Origin: Desulfurobacteriaceae bacterium
GTDB taxonomy: Bacteria > Aquificota > Aquificia > Desulfurobacteriales > Desulfurobacteriaceae
Assembly (NCBI GenBank): GCA_027064485.1
Contig: JAMOPR010000230.1
Location: 1 to 8,932 of the forward strand
Length of the DNA stretch: 8,932 nucleotides
Direction of reading: 5' to 3'
Shown: positions 1 to 7,900 of the stretch, piece by piece
How the letters are laid out: each line of letters starts with the position of its first letter
Position numbering within the stretch: the first letter of the stretch is position 1
Translations under genes and position numbers: made by a program
The notes under the pieces: generated by a model
Told to the model about the DNA's origin: nothing
Seen by the model: only the letters and a program-made list of their open reading frames with translations
Database searches by the model: none

Positions 1-248
<248 letters not shown>

Positions 249-282
249 TTTTTTTATTTCCACAATAAATCCCCCTTCCATC

Positions 283-369
283 GCCCGGGTGGCGGAATTG
301 GCAGACGCACGGGACTTAAAATCCCGGGGCCGCAAGGCCGTGCGGGTTCGATTCCCGCCCCGGGCACCA
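283..369 (+). tRNA. tRNA-Leu (anticodon UAA)
   Basis: This is a class II tRNA of 87 nt with a long variable arm. The acceptor stem is GCCCGGG (283-289) with CCCGGGC (359-365). The anticodon stem is CGGGA/TCCCG (310-314/322-326), with loop CTTAAAA and anticodon TAA at 317-319. The variable arm is GGCC-GCAA-GGCC (328-339). The T arm is GCGGG/CCCGC around TTCGATT, and CCA is encoded (367-369). It decodes UUA and, by wobble, UUG. No promoter is evident in the 34-nt gap after tRNA-Phe, so it probably shares that promoter. Its 3' end is only 3 nt from the stop codon of the convergent ABC ATPase gene. Confidence 0.97.
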
Positions 370-372
370 TCG

Positions 373-1152
373 TTAATAATGTTTATCTCCAACTAAAAAT
401 ACAGGTCCTGCCTCCGTTTCAAGAACTTTTACCTTAACTTCATAGATGGAAGATAACAGTTCTTCGTCTAACAGCTTCTCTTTATCACCAACGAAAAACT
501 TTTTGTAGCCAAGCAAAATTACTTTATCTACGTATTCCCAAACAGAAGTAATGTCGTGGGTAACCATACAAATGCCGAAATTTTTTTCCTTATGGAGGGA
601 ATTGATGAGGGAGAGGATTTTGCGGGAACTTTTTAAGTCAACGCCGGTTGTAGGTTCATCCAAAAACAAGTAGTGAGGGTCAGAAATAAGCGCCCTTGCT
701 ATGAGGGTTTTCTTTTGCTGACCGCCGGAAAGTTTTGAAAACGGATAATCTTTCACGTGATAAAGGTCAAATTCCTTCAACCATTCTTCCGCCCTTTTAA
801 GAATTTCTTTCGGAACAGGTTCAAATTTCTTTAATCTCGGATAGTAGCCTGAAACTATAACTTCCAACGTTGTTGCAGGAAAACTTTTGGAGTAACTTTC
901 CATCTGAGGAACGTAACTCAAATAGCGCCGTTCTTCGCAGGAAAACGTGCAGTCAATGCCGTGTATGTAAATTTTTCCAGAAACAGGAGGGATAATTCCT
1001 AATAGTGTTTTTATTAAGGTCGTTTTACCAACACCGTTAGGACCTGCAATGAGCCAGAACTCTTCTTCCATCATAGAAAAGGAAAGACCGGAAACTACGG
1101 TCTTTCCCTTATAACCGATAGAAAGGTTTTCTACTCTAATTCCTTCCGTCAT
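373..1152 (-). CDS. ABC transporter ATP-binding protein, ZnuC/MntB-like (metal uptake family)
   Basis: A 259-residue nucleotide-binding subunit with every ATPase motif intact: Walker A GPNGVGKTT (37-45), Q-loop VPQ (Gln83), signature LSGGQ (141-145), Walker B YLFLDE (161-166), the TTGVD region, and switch His199 in VTHD. The stretch FPATTLEVIVSGYYPRL (91-107) resembles the zinc/manganese/iron-chelate importer ATPases (COG1121, ZnuC type), whose role is to power metal import through a membrane permease. Substrate assignment is inference. The ATG overlaps the TGA of the upstream dsbC-like gene (ATGA, 1149-1152), implying translational coupling. No permease or binding-protein gene lies beside it in this window: downstream on its strand come the antisense sides of two tRNA genes and an IS fragment. 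No terminator was seen before the tRNA genes. The partner must be elsewhere or has been lost. Confidence 0.88.
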   Translation of the reverse strand: MTEGIRVENLSIGYKGKTVVSGLSFSMMEEEFWLIAGPNGVGKTTLIKTLLGIIPPVSGKIYIHGIDCTFSCEERRYLSYVPQMESYSKSFPATTLEVIVSGYYPRLKKFEPVPKEILKRAEEWLKEFDLYHVKDYPFSKLSGGQQKKTLIARALISDPHYLFLDEPTTGVDLKSSRKILSLINSLHKEKNFGICMVTHDITSVWEYVDKVILLGYKKFFVGDKEKLLDEELLSSIYEVKVKVLETEAGPVFLVGDKHY

Positions 1153-2078
1153 TTCATCTTCACAACTTCATCAAGAGGTCTATAACCCAAAATCTTGTAT
1201 CCCATATTGTTCTTTTCATTAGGAGGAATGTAAATTATCGTTGGAGTTCCTCTAACTTTACCCTTTATAAGCTCTTTCTTTAAGTTCTCAACAAACTGCT
1301 CTTCCCTTTTCCTTTCCTTCTCGTCTAAACTCTTCACGTATGCGTTACTCTCTTTTTCAAACTCTTTAACGTAATCTCTGAAATTACCGTTACCCAAAGC
1401 AGTTATATATTTGAAAGCTCCCTCTATTCCCCTTTCCTTGCACAGCTTTATGAAATACATCGTTCCATTAACAGATGCCCTCCCGTGAACGGGAAATGGA
1501 ATCATATGAAGTTCAATACCTTTTTCGCTGAGTTTCTTCGGAGAAAGCTTCTTTATATGTTCGTAGCAGAAGGGGCAGTAAACGTCCCAGATAACGTAAA
1601 CTTTTTTCTCACCCTTCCCTATAACGTGAGGAATTCCCTCTTTTGTAAGCTGTTCATCTATCTTCTTTATCCACGATAAATCTTCCTTTTTGGGAGGTAA
1701 CTGTTTAACTTTGTTTTTAGGAGCAAGCGGTTTAATCAATACTTTATCTTTTTCCTTCTTAACCGAAAACATATCCAAAACCAAATACTTCCCGTCCTTC
1801 GAAATCCAAATATATTTGTTTATTTCCACGTTCCTACTTTTGTCAAGCAGAGTTACCTCAAAAGTAAAAAAGCCCGGAACGTTAAGGTCAACTTTCTTTA
1901 TCTCCTTAACAACAACGTTTCTCTTTGAAAGCGGTTTTAAAACTGCTTTTATCAAATTCTCATCCTTTACTATTTCAGAAGAAACCTCTTTTTTAACAAC
2001 AGTTTTTTCTGCCTTCTCTGCCTGAGAGCAGGATGCAATCAGGAACGTCAAAGCAGCAGCTGTGAGGAAAACTCTCAT
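1149..2078 (-). CDS. DsbC/DsbG-like thiol:disulfide interchange protein, predicted lipoprotein
   Basis: A 309-residue exported thioredoxin-fold protein. Residues 1-17 form a lipoprotein signal (hydrophobic TAAALTFLIASC, lipobox IASC, lipidated Cys17), so it should be membrane-anchored and face the periplasm. Residues about 40-115 resemble the DsbC N-terminal dimerisation domain (the PGFFTFEV and ISKDGKYLVLD segments). A charged linker follows, then the catalytic domain from about 155, with redox motif CPFC (Cys168, Cys171) and the cis-proline loop GTPT (Pro279). Cys213 is an extra cysteine. The family isomerises or oxidises protein disulfides. ATG at 2078 was chosen because GGAGG lies 8 nt upstream and the signal peptide begins exactly there; the longer frame from TTG at 2093 would include that ribosome binding site. 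It is coupled to the ABC ATPase by ATGA. DsbA-like single-domain relatives are a less likely reading. Confidence 0.85.
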   Translation of the reverse strand: MRVFLTAAALTFLIASCSQAEKAEKTVVKKEVSSEIVKDENLIKAVLKPLSKRNVVVKEIKKVDLNVPGFFTFEVTLLDKSRNVEINKYIWISKDGKYLVLDMFSVKKEKDKVLIKPLAPKNKVKQLPPKKEDLSWIKKIDEQLTKEGIPHVIGKGEKKVYVIWDVYCPFCYEHIKKLSPKKLSEKGIELHMIPFPVHGRASVNGTMYFIKLCKERGIEGAFKYITALGNGNFRDYVKEFEKESNAYVKSLDEKERKREEQFVENLKKELIKGKVRGTPTIIYIPPNEKNNMGYKILGYRPLDEVVKMK

Positions 2079-2091
2079 AATTCCCGCCTCC
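2079..2091 (-). promoter_or_regulatory. Ribosome binding site deciding the dsbC-like start
   Basis: On the minus strand GGAGG (2091-2087) precedes ATG (2078-2076) with 8 nt between. A TTG at 2093-2091 opens the same frame five codons earlier but overlaps this Shine-Dalgarno, and it would put charged residues before the signal peptide. The ATG is therefore preferred. Confidence 0.8.
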
Positions 2092-2114
2092 AAACTATTT
2101 TAAATTCCACCGCT

Positions 2115-2120
2115 ATTATA
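2115..2120 (-). promoter_or_regulatory. Candidate -10 box for the dsbC-like/ABC unit
   Basis: A perfect TATAAT (2120-2115) lies 36 nt upstream of the dsbC-like ATG, leaving a predicted leader of about 30 nt. It begins three bases after the T-run of the ppdK terminator. A -35 at normal spacing would fall inside the terminator hairpin (about 2138-2143), where the sequence is not TTGACA-like. The promoter therefore rests on the -10 and on the need for one here. Confidence 0.45.
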
Positions 2121-2151
2121 AACAAAAAAAGGGGGGCAGCAGCCCCCCTTT
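2121..2151 (-). terminator. Rho-independent terminator of the glyQ-glyS-ppdK operon
   Basis: On the minus strand a stem GGGGGGC/GCCCCCC with a TGCT loop (2148-2131) is followed directly by seven T (2130-2124), a textbook intrinsic terminator. It starts 27 nt after the ppdK stop codon. The plus strand also forms the hairpin but has only TTT after it, so termination in that direction would be weak. Part of its sequence is complementary to the ppdK ribosome binding site (see findings). Confidence 0.93.
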
Positions 2152-2174
2152 AAAACCTTTGCATAAACTACTGA

Positions 2175-4862
2175 TTAAAGCTCTCCTCTCATCTGCCTAA
2201 TTCTCGCCTGAGCAGCTGCAAGCCTTGCAATTGGCACTCTGAACGGAGATGGGCTAACGTATTTAACCCCTACTTTCTGGAAGAAATTGATAGAACGTGG
2301 GTCTCCACCGTGCTCACCGCAAATGCCCGTCTTCATATTGGGTCTTACAGAATTACCTTTTTCAACGGCAAGTTCTATTAACCTTCCAACGCCATTAACG
2401 TCTATATGCATGAACGGGTCACCTTTTAAGATACCCATTTCAACGTATTTGCCGATAAACTTACCGGCATCATCCCTCGATAAACCAAAGGTCATCTGGG
2501 TAAGGTCGTTCGTTCCAAAGGAGAAATACTCGGCATACTTGGCAAGTTGGTCTGCTATAAGGGCAGCTCTTGGAACTTCTACCATCGTCCCTACTTGATA
2601 TGGCACTTCTACCCCGGTTTCTGTAAACACTTCTGCTGCCACTCTATCTATGAGTTTCTTAAGCTCGTAAAGTTCTCTGTCATCTGCGATAAGAGGAAGC
2701 ATTATCTCAGGATAAACTTCTATACCGTTCTTCTTACAGTGGCATGCAGCCTCAAGAATAGCCCTTACCTGCATTTCGTAAATTTCAGGGTAGGCAATTC
2801 CAAGCCTTGAACCCCTTAAACCCAACATCGGGTTAACTTCGTGAAGGTCTTCCGCCCTTTGCTTGATTTCCTCCACAGAAAGTCCCATCTCTTTGGCAGT
2901 TCTTTCAAACTCTTCTTCCGTTTTTGGAAGGAATTCGTGAAGAGGTGGGTCTAAAAGCCTTATGTTAACGGGTAATCCATTCATAACCTCAAATATTGCT
3001 ATAAAGTCGCTGCGTTGCATTGGAAGGAGTTTTTGAAGCGCCTTTTCTCTCTCTTCTTTTGTTTTAGCAAGTATCATCTCACGCACAACCGGAATTCTAT
3101 CCTCTTTAAAGAACATGTGCTCTGTTCTACAGAGACCAATGCCTTCCGCACCGAAGTCTCTTCCTTGCTTTGCATCTTCAGGCGTATCAGCGTTCACTCT
3201 TACTTGAAGCGTTCTTATCTCGTCTGCCCAGTTCATAAGTTCTTCAAACTCTCCGGAAATCTGAGCAGGTATCGTCTTTATTTCTCCGTGGAACACCTCA
3301 CCGGAAGAACCGTCTATGGTAATGACGTCTCCTTCTTTAACTACAACGTCACCAACCCTAAACTCTCTTCTGTCGTAATCAACGTGAATGGACTCAGCGC
3401 CAACGATGCAGGTTTTTCCCATACCCCTTGCAACAACTGCAGCGTGAGAAGTCATTCCGCCCCTTGCAGTCAAAATACCTTCGGCAGCATGCATTCCGTG
3501 AATGTCTTCAGGAGAAGTTTCATGTCTTACAAGAATTACTTTTTCTCCTTTTTCAGTCAATTCAACAGCATCATCGGCGGTGAAAACTACCTTACCAGAA
3601 ACGGCACCGGGAGCTGCCGGAAGCCCTTTCGCTATGAGTCTGCCCTCAGCTATCGCTTTCTTGCGGTCTTCCTCATCTATCATAGGGTGAAGGAGCTGGT
3701 TTATGAGGAACGGGTCAACCCTGAGAAGGGCTTCTTCCTTGGTTATTAAACCTTCCTTCACCATATCAACGGCAATTTTAACGGCAGCCCTTGCTGTTCT
3801 TTTACCAGCCCTCGTTTGAAGCATCCATAGTCTGCCGTTCTCTATCGTAAACTCAATGTCCTGCATATCACGGTAGTGTTTTTCCAAAATATCTCTTACT
3901 TTAAGAAGCTGTTCGTAAACTTCTGGGAACTCCTCTTCAAGAGAAGTCTGGTCATCGGAAGTTTTTTGGGCTTTTGTGAGAGGTTGAGGAGTTCTAATAC
4001 CGGCAACAACGTCTTCGCCTTGAGCGTTTTTAAGATACTCACCGTAAAATACGTTCTCTCCGGTAGATGGGTTCCTTGTAAAGGCAACGCCCGTTCCAGA
4101 AGTATCTCCCATGTTTCCGAATACCATTGCAACGATATTAACGGCTGTTCCGTAATCTTCAGGTATTTTGTTAATTTCCCTATATTTAATAGCCCTTGGG
4201 TTGTTCCAGGAATCAAAAACAGCTTTTATAGCCATCTTTAATTGTTCGTAAGGGTCTTGAGGAAACTCTTTACCTGTTTCTTCTTTGACCAACTCTTTGT
4301 AACGTTTAACAATATCTTTAAGGTCTTCCGCAGTTAAATCGACGTCGTGCTTAGCTCCTACCTCTTTCTTTTTCTCCTCTAAAATGCGTTCAAACTTATC
4401 GTGCGGAATGCCCATAACAACGTCACCAAACATCTGGATAAATCTACGGTAAGAATCCCAAGCAAAGCGCTCATTTCCGGTTGATTTTGCAAGCCCTTCA
4501 ACGGTTTCGTCGTTAAGACCGAGGTTGAGAATTGTGTCCATCATACCGGGCATAGAAACTGGAGCACCAGAGCGGACGGAAACTAAGAGAGGATTTTCCT
4601 TGTCACCGAACTTTTTGCCCATTTCGGCTTCTATTTTCTTAAGCCCCTCTAAAACCTGTTCCCACATACCTTCCGGGAACTGCTGTCCCAACTGGTAATA
4701 CTCCTTACATACTTCCGTTGTTATCGTTATTCCCGGAGGAACGGGAAGACCCAAATTGGTCATTTCGGCTAAGTTTGCTCCTTTACCACCAAGGAGCATT
4801 TTCATATCAGCTCTACCTTCAGCCTTGCCGCCTCCAAAGTAATAAACCATTTTTTTAGACAT
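2175..4862 (-). CDS. ppdK: Pyruvate, phosphate dikinase
   Basis: An 895-residue cytoplasmic enzyme interconverting pyruvate + ATP + Pi and PEP + AMP + PPi. The length is normal for the bacterial family and all three domains are intact. The N-terminal ATP-grasp domain opens with [10 protein letters not shown] (25-34) and contains [17 protein letters not shown] and [14 protein letters not shown]. The central phosphohistidine domain carries [13 protein letters not shown] (468-480), with the phosphorylated His473 and the neighbouring Thr471 that is regulatory in plants. The C-terminal PEP/pyruvate TIM barrel includes [30 protein letters not shown] and [10 protein letters not shown], with catalytic Cys848. 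The start ATG follows a G-rich ribosome binding site 12 nt after the glyS stop, making it the last gene of glyQ-glyS-ppdK. No PPDK regulatory (DUF299-type) gene is nearby. In an autotroph or anaerobe it would supply PEP for gluconeogenesis and for pathways such as shikimate; that role is inference. Confidence 0.97.
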   Translation of the reverse strand: MSKKMVYYFGGGKAEGRADMKMLLGGKGANLAEMTNLGLPVPPGITITTEVCKEYYQLGQQFPEGMWEQVLEGLKKIEAEMGKKFGDKENPLLVSVRSGAPVSMPGMMDTILNLGLNDETVEGLAKSTGNERFAWDSYRRFIQMFGDVVMGIPHDKFERILEEKKKEVGAKHDVDLTAEDLKDIVKRYKELVKEETGKEFPQDPYEQLKMAIKAVFDSWNNPRAIKYREINKIPEDYGTAVNIVAMVFGNMGDTSGTGVAFTRNPSTGENVFYGEYLKNAQGEDVVAGIRTPQPLTKAQKTSDDQTSLEEEFPEVYEQLLKVRDILEKHYRDMQDIEFTIENGRLWMLQTRAGKRTARAAVKIAVDMVKEGLITKEEALLRVDPFLINQLLHPMIDEEDRKKAIAEGRLIAKGLPAAPGAVSGKVVFTADDAVELTEKGEKVILVRHETSPEDIHGMHAAEGILTARGGMTSHAAVVARGMGKTCIVGAESIHVDYDRREFRVGDVVVKEGDVITIDGSSGEVFHGEIKTIPAQISGEFEELMNWADEIRTLQVRVNADTPEDAKQGRDFGAEGIGLCRTEHMFFKEDRIPVVREMILAKTKEEREKALQKLLPMQRSDFIAIFEVMNGLPVNIRLLDPPLHEFLPKTEEEFERTAKEMGLSVEEIKQRAEDLHEVNPMLGLRGSRLGIAYPEIYEMQVRAILEAACHCKKNGIEVYPEIMLPLIADDRELYELKKLIDRVAAEVFTETGVEVPYQVGTMVEVPRAALIADQLAKYAEYFSFGTNDLTQMTFGLSRDDAGKFIGKYVEMGILKGDPFMHIDVNGVGRLIELAVEKGNSVRPNMKTGICGEHGGDPRSINFFQKVGVKYVSPSPFRVPIARLAAAQARIRQMRGEL

Positions 4863-4875
4863 TGCTGCTGCCCCC
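4863..4875 (-). promoter_or_regulatory. ppdK ribosome binding region with 12-nt complement in the downstream terminator
   Basis: Upstream of the ppdK ATG the minus strand reads GGGGGCAGCAGCA (4875-4863). The G-run (with A at 4876 giving AGGGGG) is the only Shine-Dalgarno-like element, 8 nt from the ATG. It also overlaps the last base of the glyS TAG stop. The 12 bases 4875-4864 occur inverted at 2132-2143, so this leader can pair with the terminator loop and 3' arm in the same mRNA. Confidence 0.6.
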
Positions 4876-6941
4876 TATATAGCTATTTTGGAAAAATCCA
4901 TAATTTTTAAAAGTTCATCAGCTATAGTCTTTAAAAGGCTTAAACGCCTGTTTCTAACGTTTTCATCCTTATCCATAACCATCACGTTGTCAAAAAAGGC
5001 ATCAACGGAAGGTTTCAAAGTTTTTACCGCTAAAAGAGCCTCTTTATAATCTCTATTCTGAATTAGCTCCGACAATCTTTCTTTAACGGAAAGGAAACTA
5101 TCAAATAGTTCTTCCTCATATTTACCTTCCGGAGCAAACTCCACAGGTTTAAAGTCTTTCGGAATAATGTTTACAACGCGCCTCATTGTTATTAAAACGT
5201 CTTCAAATTCTGGACTTTCCCTTAAAGCATCAATAGCTTCAGCTCTAAGGAAAATATCGTAAGCGTCGTCAGTAACGGGTAGAACGGCTTCTATTGTATC
5301 GGGTTTAAATCCGTTCTCTCTTAAAATACCTTTTAGCCTATCCTTAATAAAGGAAATAGTTTCTTCTACTGCATTTTGATTCAGCGATACATTCTGCTCT
5401 CTATAAAGTTCGCAAGCATAAGATAATAAAGGCAACAGGTTCAGGAAAATTCCCCTTTGAATAAGGGTTTGTATCAAACCTAAAGCGTTTCTCCTTAAAG
5501 CAAACGGGTCGGCAGAACCAGTAGGTTTAAATCCCGCACCGATAAAACCGACTAAGTTATCTATTTTCTCTGCTATTGAAAGGGAAATCCCCGTTTTTGT
5601 TTCAGCTAATCTGTCACCGGAAAACCTCGGTAAGTAATGTTCTTCTATTGCAGAGGCAACTTCTTCGTCCTCTCCATCTAAAAGGGCATAGTATCTGCCC
5701 ATAGTTCCCTGCAGTTCTGTAAATTCGTTTACCATCTCGGTTAAAAGGTCTGCCTTACACAGATGCGCCGCTCTTTCTGCTTTTTCTTTACTGCCTGAGA
5801 CTTTTTCTGCAACGAGAGGCGCCAGACGCTCAAGCCTTTTTGTCTTATCAAGCATTGTTCCTAACTTTTCGTGGAAGACTATGCCTTTAAGAGCCGGAAC
5901 TCTTTCCTCTAACTTCTTCTTTCTATCCTCGTTAAAGAAAAACAAGGCATCAGAAAGCCTCGCTCTTAAAACTTTCTCGTAACCAGCTCTGATAATTGTC
6001 TCATCAACAGGTTTTATATTTGCAACGCCAATGAAGTAGTTCTTGAGATTTCCTTTTTCATCAACTATTGAAAAAAATTTCTGGTGGTCTTTCATAACAA
6101 CCGTCGGCACTTCTGGAGGTAGGGAAAGAAACTCTTCTTCAAAAGAACCCAAAACGGGGTATGGATACTCAACAAGGTTTGTAACTTCATCTAAAAGGTC
6201 TTCGTCTTCTAAAACTTTTCCGCCGACGGAAGCAGCAAGCGTTCTTATTCCGTCAAATATAATAGATTTCCTTTTTTCTATATCTGCAACGACGAATTTA
6301 TCTTCAAGTTGAGTAATAAATTCAGCAGGTTCATTAACCTCAAACGGTTCAGGCGAAAGAAATCTATGTCCGTAAGAAATGTTTGAAGATTTAATACCAT
6401 CTATCTCAAATGGAATTATCTGACTTCCTAAAATGGCTGTTATCCACCTTATAGGTCTTGCAAATCTAATCTTTTTAGTTCCCCATCGCATACTCTTTTT
6501 GAAAGGAATGGAGGTAATAATTTGTGGGAGAACTTCTGAAAGTATTTCTATCGCCGGCTTTCCTTTTACAACCCTTTTAATCGCAACGTATTCGCCGGTT
6601 TTGCCGGGGGGATTTTCTACTCTTATTAATTCTTCTACTGAAGCACCTTTTGACCTTGCAAAACCAAGGGCAGCTTTTGTCGGATTTCCATTCTCATCAA
6701 ATGCTGCTTTAACAGAAGGTCCAATCAAAAGCTCTTCTCTGTCCGGCTGAACTTCCGGAACGTCGTAAGCAACGGCAATAAGTCTTTTAGGTGTTCCTGC
6801 AGTTTCTATTGAAGAAGGAGAAAGGTAATTCTCCTTCAATTTCTTATACAGAGATTCTTTTAAGAATTGAAGGGCAGGTTCAACAAAAGATGCTGGTAAC
6901 TCCTCTGTTCCTATTTCAAGAAGTAGATTTAACGTTTTCAC
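4875..6941 (-). CDS. glyS: Glycine--tRNA ligase beta subunit
   Basis: A 688-residue beta subunit of the bacterial heterotetrameric glycyl-tRNA synthetase, which recognises tRNA-Gly while the alpha subunit makes glycyl-adenylate. Family landmarks are in order: [15 protein letters not shown] at the N-terminus, TPKRLIAV (about 50), [16 protein letters not shown] (about 153), [16 protein letters not shown] (about 275), [24 protein letters not shown] (about 395-418), [19 protein letters not shown] (about 473), and the C-terminal anticodon-binding region ending [18 protein letters not shown]. The length is typical. The start is GTG at 6941, supported by GAGGG five nucleotides upstream and by the canonical N-terminus. 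It overlaps the 3' end of glyQ by 26 nt, so its Shine-Dalgarno lies inside glyQ and translation is probably coupled, which suits equal subunit amounts. Confidence 0.97.
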   Translation of the reverse strand: MKTLNLLLEIGTEELPASFVEPALQFLKESLYKKLKENYLSPSSIETAGTPKRLIAVAYDVPEVQPDREELLIGPSVKAAFDENGNPTKAALGFARSKGASVEELIRVENPPGKTGEYVAIKRVVKGKPAIEILSEVLPQIITSIPFKKSMRWGTKKIRFARPIRWITAILGSQIIPFEIDGIKSSNISYGHRFLSPEPFEVNEPAEFITQLEDKFVVADIEKRKSIIFDGIRTLAASVGGKVLEDEDLLDEVTNLVEYPYPVLGSFEEEFLSLPPEVPTVVMKDHQKFFSIVDEKGNLKNYFIGVANIKPVDETIIRAGYEKVLRARLSDALFFFNEDRKKKLEERVPALKGIVFHEKLGTMLDKTKRLERLAPLVAEKVSGSKEKAERAAHLCKADLLTEMVNEFTELQGTMGRYYALLDGEDEEVASAIEEHYLPRFSGDRLAETKTGISLSIAEKIDNLVGFIGAGFKPTGSADPFALRRNALGLIQTLIQRGIFLNLLPLLSYACELYREQNVSLNQNAVEETISFIKDRLKGILRENGFKPDTIEAVLPVTDDAYDIFLRAEAIDALRESPEFEDVLITMRRVVNIIPKDFKPVEFAPEGKYEEELFDSFLSVKERLSELIQNRDYKEALLAVKTLKPSVDAFFDNVMVMDKDENVRNRRLSLLKTIADELLKIMDFSKIAI

Positions 6942-7788
6942 CTTTACCCTCTTTTAGTTCAAGATACTTTTTAGCACACTTAGAAGCTAACCTCCTTACT
7001 CTGCCTATAAAAGCCGTTCTTTCTGCAACGGATATAGCACCTCTCGCATCCAAAAGGTTGAATACGTGAGAACACTTTAAGCAATAATCGTAAGCAGGGA
7101 GAACTAAATCTTTTTCAACAAGTCTCTCTGATTCTTTTTCGTATAGGTTGAAAAGCTCAAAGAGCATTTTTGTATCGGCTTCTTCAAAGTTATACTTTGA
7201 CCACTGATACTCGTTTTCCTTATAGAGGTCACCGTATTTAACGCCGTCTGTCCAGACTATATCGTAAACGCTGTCAACGCCCTGTATATACATTGCAATT
7301 CTTTCAAGACCGTAGGTGATTTCAACAGAAACAGGGTCAAGTGTTATACCGCCAGCCTGCTGGAAGTAAGTAAACTGTGTAATTTCCATTCCGTCCAGCC
7401 ATACTTCCCAGCCAAGCCCCCACGCACCAAGCGTTGGAGATTCCCAGTCATCTTCTACAAAGCGAACGTCATGCTCTTTTAGGTTAAATCCTAAAGCTTC
7501 AAGACTTCCTAAATAAAGCTCTTGAGAATTTTCGGGGGAAGGCTTGAGAATTACTTGAAATTGAAAGTAGTGCTGGAGACGGTTGGGATTTTCACCGTAT
7601 CGTCCGTCAGCAGGACGGCGGCAGGGCTGAACGTAAGCAACTTTGAAGGGTTCTTTTCCCAGAACCTTAAGGAAAGTAAAAGGGTGCATAGTGCCAGCGC
7701 CCTGTTCAACGTCATAACTTGAAGCTATAATGCAACCTTGGGAAGCCCAATACTTTTCAAGGGTAAATATCAACTCTTGAAAGGTCAA
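6916..7788 (-). CDS. glyQ: Glycine--tRNA ligase alpha subunit
   Basis: The class II catalytic subunit of the two-subunit glycyl-tRNA synthetase. Diagnostic blocks include [40 protein letters not shown] (motif 2), [47 protein letters not shown], and [21 protein letters not shown] (motif 3). I chose TTG at 7788 as start, giving 290 residues that begin [14 protein letters not shown]. It has GGAG 8 nt upstream, and the promoter at 7824-7852 predicts transcription from about 7817. The in-frame TTG at 7818, which would give 300 residues, would sit at the transcript's first base without a Shine-Dalgarno. It is first gene of glyQ-glyS-ppdK, overlaps glyS by 26 nt, and is divergent from aroE. The function is secure; only the start is open. 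Confidence 0.96.
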   Translation of the reverse strand: MTFQELIFTLEKYWASQGCIIASSYDVEQGAGTMHPFTFLKVLGKEPFKVAYVQPCRRPADGRYGENPNRLQHYFQFQVILKPSPENSQELYLGSLEALGFNLKEHDVRFVEDDWESPTLGAWGLGWEVWLDGMEITQFTYFQQAGGITLDPVSVEITYGLERIAMYIQGVDSVYDIVWTDGVKYGDLYKENEYQWSKYNFEEADTKMLFELFNLYEKESERLVEKDLVLPAYDYCLKCSHVFNLLDARGAISVAERTAFIGRVRRLASKCAKKYLELKEGKGENVKSTS

Positions 7789-7800
7789 CTCCGTTTCTCC
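7789..7800 (-). promoter_or_regulatory. Ribosome binding site deciding the glyQ start
   Basis: The minus strand reads GGAGAAACGGAG immediately before TTG (7788-7786). The distal GGAG (7800-7797) is 8 nt from the start codon, a normal spacing. Nothing comparable precedes the alternative TTG at 7818, whose upstream sequence is the A+T-rich promoter. Confidence 0.65.
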
Positions 7801-7806
7801 GTCGCC

Positions 7807-7836
7807 TTTATTTTGCAAGCGTAATTTTATTTTGCA
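7807..7836. repeat. 11-bp direct repeat TGCAAAATAAA over the glyQ promoter
   Basis: TGCAAAATAAA (minus strand) occurs at 7836-7826 and again at 7817-7807, exact copies with 19-bp periodicity. The first copy overlaps the glyQ -10 box (7829-7824). The second covers the predicted transcription start and early leader. The placement would suit a repressor operator, but it could be a chance A+T-rich duplication. Confidence 0.55.
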
Positions 7837-7852
7837 GCTTTGATTAAGTCAA
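7824..7852 (-). promoter_or_regulatory. Promoter of the glyQ-glyS-ppdK operon
   Basis: On the minus strand -35 TTGACT (7852-7847), a 17-nt spacer, and -10 TAAAAT (7829-7824). Five of six bases match the consensus in each box. Predicted start is about 7817, giving a leader of about 29 nt to the TTG at 7788. The gap is too short for a T-box riboswitch and I see no attenuator hairpin. Confidence 0.75.
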
Positions 7853-7868
7853 ATTTCAACCCTATAGG
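7840..7868 (+). promoter_or_regulatory. Candidate promoter of aroE
   Basis: On the plus strand TTGATT (7840-7845), a 17-nt spacer, then TATAGG (7863-7868). Each box matches four of six consensus bases. It would start transcription near 7875, about 25 nt before the aroE ATG. A TACAAT at 7870-7875 is an alternative -10 but lacks a good -35. The -35 abuts that of the divergent glyQ promoter. Confidence 0.5.
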
Positions 7869-7900
7869 TTACAATTTTTTAAAAAGGCAGGAGAGGAACA

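Noticed and set aside
249..282. T-run and weak A+T hairpin between tRNA-Phe and tRNA-Leu as a terminator
   Set aside because: The possible stem (TTTATT/AATAAA) has only A-T pairs and is not followed by a T-run; the seven T after tRNA-Phe lack a dedicated GC-rich hairpin. Co-transcription of the two tRNAs is more likely.
373..1152. CcmA-type haem exporter ATPase, suggested by the neighbouring thiol-disulfide protein
   Set aside because: The protein is longer than CcmA and its FPATTLEVIVSGYYPRL region fits the ZnuC/MntB group; no ccmB or ccmC genes are nearby.
3015..3749. A 244-codon open frame on the plus strand opposite ppdK
   Set aside because: It lies wholly antisense to the well-conserved ppdK gene, its translation is Ser/Phe/Tyr-rich without any recognisable domain, and I see no ribosome binding site. 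It is a mirror frame of codon-biased DNA.
7789..7900. T-box riboswitch or peptide-leader attenuator upstream of glyQ
   Set aside because: The predicted leader is only about 30 nt, and no specifier loop, T-box motif or terminator-antiterminator pair can be seen.
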